Shown one piece after another: positions 60,121-64,000 of a DNA stretch of 64,000 nucleotides. Source of the stretch: Bacillota bacterium. Lineage in GTDB: Bacteria > Bacillota > Clostridia > Lachnospirales > Lachnospiraceae. The DNA lies in NCBI GenBank assembly GCA_023387655.1, contig JAEWHR010000183.1, positions 1 through 64,000 on the forward strand. The letters run 5' to 3'. The translations under genes were made by a program, and so were the position numbers. Under the pieces are notes generated by a model. That model was not told the origin of the DNA and did no database searches. It saw only the letters and a list, made by a program, of their open reading frames with translations. Position 1 is the stretch's first letter. Each line of letters starts with the position of its first letter.

Positions 60121-61584
60121 CTATGCATCTTTCCCACTGGAAAAATACTTATCAAGTGCACGCAAGATTTCGTCTTCTTCCTCCTCCGTAGGCTCTAGAG
60201 AAGCTGCGATCTCAGTAGAACTTAGCACCGCCTGCTCTGGAACGCGTACTCGCTCTTTTAACTTACTTTGCTTTTCTTCTACTCCTACTTCGGACGTTTC
60301 ATATAATAGTTTATCCAAATTTTTAAATTCTTCCAAAGAAACCTCTTTCCCGGCAGATTTTTCATTGTGATCGCTCTTATTATCTTGGCTCTCAATATTG
60401 TCTGCCTTTGTAAGAATTTCTTCCTCTTCTTTTCTCTCAGACTTCACCTGATTATTTATATCAGACTTCATTTTTGAATTTATCTTATTAGAGCTTGAAG
60501 ATACCTTCTTATTGTTCTCGTCCTTTTTTGTAACTTGCTTGCTCTTATTTATAACGGCTTCGTTTTCAACATCTACATTCGCTGCAATTACTTCTACATC
60601 GATATCTTCTGTATCGTCTTTTGTCTTGCCGTTTGATTTTCCATGGTTTTTCCCTTTTTTATTGGAATGTTTTCGTTTGGAACCTTTTTGCTTTACTCCG
60701 TTAAGATATCCTTGCCAATCAAAAACAGCCTCTACCGATGCAATAGCTACTTCAATCATTCCATCATCAGGTTCTTTCGTTGTAAGACGTTGCATTAACA
60801 TGCCTGGTGAACTAATTATTGTAACAAGGGCATTGTCATGACTTCCGGCATATCTTATTAATTCATAGGAAATTCCTGCAACTACTGGAATCAATAATAT
60901 TCTTAAAACTACACGTAACCAAATTTGGTCAACTCGTATAAATAAAAATACAATAATACTGATAAATGCAACAAAAAGAATGAAACTTGTTCCGCATCTT
61001 TTATGTTTTCTTGATTGCTTTTTCACGTTTGATACCGTTAAGTCATAACCACGTTCGATACAGTTAATCGTCTTGTGCTCCGCACCATGATACATAAAGG
61101 TACGATTAATATCCTTCATAAATGAAATTGCAACAATATATCCTACTAACAATAATACACGAATAATACCTTCTATAATACCAAGCACAATAGAAGACGT
61201 AATAAATTTAGAAAATAGTTCAGATAAAAACATTGGTAGTGCAACGAATAGACCGATAGCAATACAGATGGAGAATAACACAACAAAGAAGGAGAGAATC
61301 CCCTCGTTTTTCTTAGAGTCCTTTTTTATTTCCTCTTCTTCCTCATAAAATGAGGCAGAATATGTTAACGCTCTAACACCAAGAATCATGGAGTCTGCAA
61401 ACGCAACAACACCTCTGATAATTGGGGCCTTGATAATCTTATTTCCATTTCCGATACCTTGGTATTCCTTAATCTCTACAGCAATTTCATTGTCGGGTTT
61501 ACGAACAGCCACGGCGTATTGCTCTTTATTTTTCATCATAACGCCTTCTAAAACTGCCTGACCACCAATACCTGATGATTTCAT
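60121..61584 (-). CDS. DUF1385 membrane protein with long charged tail
   Basis: 487 residues from ATG 61584 (GAGGG 6 nt upstream). The DUF1385 part (1-290) opens GIGGQAVLEGVMMKN, has hydrophobic segments near 100, 130, 200 and 225, and contains YHGAEHKTINCIE and GTSFILFV, all hallmark pieces. Family members are metal-dependent-looking membrane proteins found next to rpmE-prmC-prfA across Firmicutes, with unknown function. The remaining ~190 residues are Lys/Asn/Asp/Glu rich and disordered, then an acidic C-terminal helix ending FSSGKDA, an addition not common in the family. Confidence 0.9.
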   Translation of the reverse strand: MKSSGIGGQAVLEGVMMKNKEQYAVAVRKPDNEIAVEIKEYQGIGNGNKIIKAPIIRGVVAFADSMILGVRALTYSASFYEEEEEIKKDSKKNEGILSFFVVLFSICIAIGLFVALPMFLSELFSKFITSSIVLGIIEGIIRVLLLVGYIVAISFMKDINRTFMYHGAEHKTINCIERGYDLTVSNVKKQSRKHKRCGTSFILFVAFISIIVFLFIRVDQIWLRVVLRILLIPVVAGISYELIRYAGSHDNALVTIISSPGMLMQRLTTKEPDDGMIEVAIASVEAVFDWQGYLNGVKQKGSKRKHSNKKGKNHGKSNGKTKDDTEDIDVEVIAANVDVENEAVINKSKQVTKKDENNKKVSSSSNKINSKMKSDINNQVKSERKEEEEILTKADNIESQDNKSDHNEKSAGKEVSLEEFKNLDKLLYETSEVGVEEKQSKLKERVRVPEQAVLSSTEIAASLEPTEEEEDEILRALDKYFSSGKDA

Positions 61585-61651
61585 CCACATCCCTCTTTCC
61601 TGCCATGTTTTTACCTGAGTTTGGCATCCCATATATTTACAATTTAAAAAT

Positions 61652-61677
61652 AGGTTGAGATTATACAACCTCAACCT
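61652..61677 (-). terminator. Terminator after rpmE
   Basis: AGGTTGAG / CTCAACCT perfect 8-bp arms, 10-nt loop, then ATTTTTAAA on the minus strand, 27 nt past rpmE and 70 nt before the DUF1385 start. Confidence 0.75.
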
Positions 61678-61703
61678 GATTTTATGCAATATTATCTCTA
61701 AAA

Positions 61704-61907
61704 CTAGTTGTTTAAACCGTACTTACGGTTGAACTTGTCAATTGCACCACGAGCAGCAGCAGCTTTCTGCTGGCCTGTGTAGAAAGAATGGCACTTTGAA
61801 CAAACTTCCACGTGGATCTCTGGCTTAGTAGATCCAGTTACGAACTCATTACCGCAGTTACATGTAACTTTTGCCTGATAGTACTTTGGTTGAATAGCTT
61901 CTTGCAT
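61704..61907 (-). CDS. rpmE: Ribosomal protein bL31, zinc-binding form
   Basis: 67 residues from ATG 61907 (GGTG upstream). Four cysteines in the C+ pattern (CNC ... CSKC) bind zinc, and GSTKPEIHVEVCSKCHSFYTGQQK is the family signature. Zinc-form bL31 is often matched by a zinc-free paralogue elsewhere; none is in the window. Lies between rho and DUF1385. Confidence 0.97.
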   Translation of the reverse strand: MQEAIQPKYYQAKVTCNCGNEFVTGSTKPEIHVEVCSKCHSFYTGQQKAAAARGAIDKFNRKYGLNN

Positions 61908-61942
61908 TATTTTCACCTCTCTATATCCGATTCCTATGATAG

Positions 61943-61963
61943 TTCCTCTTCAACAAAGAGGAA
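61943..61963 (-). promoter_or_regulatory. Hairpin between rho and rpmE
   Basis: TTCCTCTT / AAGAGGAA perfect 8-bp stem with 5-nt loop, no T-run on the minus strand. It lies 35 nt before the rpmE start, within reach of its ribosome site. Confidence 0.45.
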
Positions 61964-62086
61964 ACTTGTTCATTCAAATAAACAGCTTTCTTATTATAGC
62001 ATATGACTACTCGAATTGCAATACCCATTCCATATTTTATTGTCTACTGAAATCGTATTTTTTTATATTTATTACTCTAATATTGC

Positions 62087-64000
62087 TTATATTTTTGTTT
62101 TCTTAATCATTTCCACGAATTCTGCATTGTTGTTCGTATTGACAAACATTTGTATAATTCGTTCTACTGCTTCTTCTGATTTCAGTCCATTTAACGCTTT
62201 TCTCATAAGATAATTTGCCTCCATCTCAGCAGAAGTTAACAAAAGATCGTCACGACGTGTACTAGACTTTGGAAGGTCGATTGCTGGGAAGATTCGTTTT
62301 TCAGATAAACTACGATCTAGAACAAGTTCCATATTACCAGTTCCCTTAAATTCTTCAAATACAACATCATCCATTCGACTACCCGTCTCAACTAGCGCCG
62401 TTGCCAAAATAGTGAGGCTACCGCCTTCTCTCATATTTCTTGCTGCTCCAAAAAATTTCTTAGGCATATGAAGCGCTGCAGGGTCTAGACCACCAGATAA
62501 AGTTCGTCCGCTAGCTTGTACAGTTAAGTTATATGCCCTAGCAAGTCTTGTAATACTATCCAATAAGATAACGACATCTTTCTTATGCTCTACTAGACGT
62601 TTTGCACGTTCTATAACCATTTCAGACACTCGTTTATGATTTTCTGGTAATTCATCAAATGTTGAGTAGATTACCTCTACATTACCACCTTCGATTGACT
62701 CTTTAATATCTGTAACTTCCTCAGGTCGTTCATCAATTAATAAAATTATCAGATGCATCTCTGGATGATTTCTTGTAATTGCCTTTGCAACTTGTTTTAA
62801 TAAGGTGGTCTTACCTGCTTTAGGCTGGGAAACGATCATACCTCTTTGTCCTTTACCAATTGGTGATATCAAATCAACCATGCGCATCGCTACTTGACAA
62901 CCAGGTGTTTCAAGATGGATTCTTTCATTTGGAAAGATTGGTGTTAAATCTTCGAATTTCTTGCGTTTTACTGCATCAGAAGGATGTAACCCATTAATGT
63001 ACTTGATATAAAGAAGAGCACTGAATTTTTCGTTTTGATTACGTATTCTAGTGTTTCCTACTATGATGTCACCAGTTTTAAGATTAAATCTTCTTATCTG
63101 TGCAGGTGATACATAAACATCATTTTCTCCAGGTAAAAAATTATCACATCGGATAAATCCATATCCATCGGATAATACCTCTAGAATTCCTTCCTTGGTT
63201 TCACCAGAATCCAATTGTTCCATATCAATAGGAAGTTTCTCTTCTTGTTGATTGGCCTGTGAAAGGAAACGATCGGTGGAAGAAGAGCTATTATATCCCA
63301 TATCCACAGATTGGTTCCCCGTATTTTCATTGGATGGATTTATCCTAACTACACGATCTGATTCGTTATATCCACGGTTATCATTAAATCTGCGGTTATC
63401 CATTGGTCTACGATTTTCCAACGTTCTACGGTTATCATAATTTCTTAGCATCTCGTTGTTACGATTATCATTGCCTCTATTTTCACTGCGATTATCGTTT
63501 CTATTTTCATTACTGCGGTTATCATTGTTTCTATTTTCATAGCTTCGATTTTCGTTGTTTCTATTTTCTAAATTGCGGTTATCCATGCTTCGACCTTCAT
63601 TACTGCGATAGCTCTCACTCATTCGGCCATTATCATTTCCCTTTGATTGTTCCAACCCTTTTGATAATTCATGTTGACGATTTTGTTCTGCACGATTCTG
63701 CTCAGGAACCCTGCGTATCACGTTGTTTCGATTTTCTTGCATGCGAGAGGATTCCATACTACGATTTTCTACACTGTGTTTTGTATCCTCTGTTGTCTTT
63801 TTTTCTTCTTGCATACCCAACATTATAGGGTTAATATCCGTACTTTTATTTATGGAGGCTTTTGTTTCTTGTCCGTTCTCCAATGCATTCAATGCATCAA
63901 TCAGTTCCTGCTTGCGTAATGCGGTAATACTCTTCATACCTTTTTCCTTCGCAATGTCACGCAATTCAGAAAGCGATTTTGTTTCATACAAATTACTCAT
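62087..64000 (-). CDS. rho: Transcription termination factor Rho with Asn/Arg-rich insert
   Basis: 637 residues; the start codon occupies the last three bases of the window, so its ribosome site is not seen but the N-terminus (SLSELRDIAKEKGMKSITALRK) is a complete Rho_N helix-extension-helix. Residues about 50-250 are a disordered insert with repeated NENR/NDNR units. Then the cold-shock RNA-binding domain (about 268-345, YGFIRCDNFLPGENDVYVS) and the RecA-type ATPase with Walker A PKAGKT (about 393-398), DERPEEV and LLDSITRLARAYN. Rho of Actinobacteria and some Clostridia carry such inserts that enhance RNA binding. Gene order rho-rpmE-DUF1385-prmC-prfA follows. Confidence 0.97.
   Translation of the reverse strand: MSNLYETKSLSELRDIAKEKGMKSITALRKQELIDALNALENGQETKASINKSTDINPIMLGMQEEKKTTEDTKHSVENRSMESSRMQENRNNVIRRVPEQNRAEQNRQHELSKGLEQSKGNDNGRMSESYRSNEGRSMDNRNLENRNNENRSYENRNNDNRSNENRNDNRSENRGNDNRNNEMLRNYDNRRTLENRRPMDNRRFNDNRGYNESDRVVRINPSNENTGNQSVDMGYNSSSSTDRFLSQANQQEEKLPIDMEQLDSGETKEGILEVLSDGYGFIRCDNFLPGENDVYVSPAQIRRFNLKTGDIIVGNTRIRNQNEKFSALLYIKYINGLHPSDAVKRKKFEDLTPIFPNERIHLETPGCQVAMRMVDLISPIGKGQRGMIVSQPKAGKTTLLKQVAKAITRNHPEMHLIILLIDERPEEVTDIKESIEGGNVEVIYSTFDELPENHKRVSEMVIERAKRLVEHKKDVVILLDSITRLARAYNLTVQASGRTLSGGLDPAALHMPKKFFGAARNMREGGSLTILATALVETGSRMDDVVFEEFKGTGNMELVLDRSLSEKRIFPAIDLPKSSTRRDDLLLTSAEMEANYLMRKALNGLKSEEAVERIIQMFVNTNNNAEFVEMIKKTKI

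Overview
The window looks like chromosomal DNA of a low-GC, spore-former-type Firmicute of the family Lachnospiraceae, very close to Lachnoclostridium (Clostridium) phytofermentans. The pointers are low GC, strong GGAGG ribosome binding sites on nearly every gene, a GH94 phosphorylase that matches clostridial cellobiose phosphorylase almost word for word at its N-terminus, and several protein families I know mainly from Lachnospiraceae. Species identity is inference. No rRNA, tRNA, CRISPR array, prophage or intact insertion sequence was seen.

Almost everything is on the minus strand; only a TetR regulator (158-763), a uracil permease (38467-39810) and two membrane-anchored unknowns (40141-42940) read forward. 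Left to right: a four-gene cluster (1145-8129) pairing an actin/HSP70-like protein, a giant beta-sandwich plus helical-solenoid protein, a small helical protein and a two-TM coiled-coil protein; a lipoprotein; an MFS exporter; a LiaF-like/DUF4097 pair; a lipoprotein next to a 904-residue zinc-ribbon membrane protein; the infC-rpmI-rplT operon; a VTT-domain protein; a condensation-domain/short-chain dehydrogenase pair; a CAP-domain lipoprotein; a heterodimeric ABC exporter; a GNAT acetyltransferase; a four-gene oligopeptide-type ABC importer; and cellobiose phosphorylase. The right half is metabolic and housekeeping: pyrP, asd, dusB, coaX, a second LiaF-like protein, argF, a patatin phospholipase, pgi, a Lys/Glu-rich membrane rod protein, an rRNA methyltransferase, ktrAB, and the conserved block rho-rpmE-DUF1385-prmC-prfA, with rho starting exactly at the right edge.

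Regulatory detail is unusually readable. infC begins with ATT and follows a perfect consensus promoter, a flanking A-tract repeat and a leader whose terminator stem can be opened by an 8-bp alternative pairing (L20/IF3-type autoregulation). pyrP has a 230-nt leader with a leader ORF, a PyrR-like loop and terminators. argF has a consensus promoter overlapped downstream by a palindromic ARG-box candidate. The cellobiose phosphorylase promoter is surrounded by three ACGAAA/TTTCGT-type inverted repeats. A perfect promoter at 41883 runs straight into a terminator and should make only a ~40-nt RNA.

Two repeat phenomena stand out. A structured ~110-160-nt dispersed element occurs three times (9578, 22699, 24658), each time abutting the terminator of a minus-strand gene. 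Separately, at least seven loci carry short tandem repeats (unit 20-36 nt, different sequence each time), mostly just 3' of a gene or its terminator. Together with the uncharacterised four-gene cluster these are the best candidates for undescribed biology.
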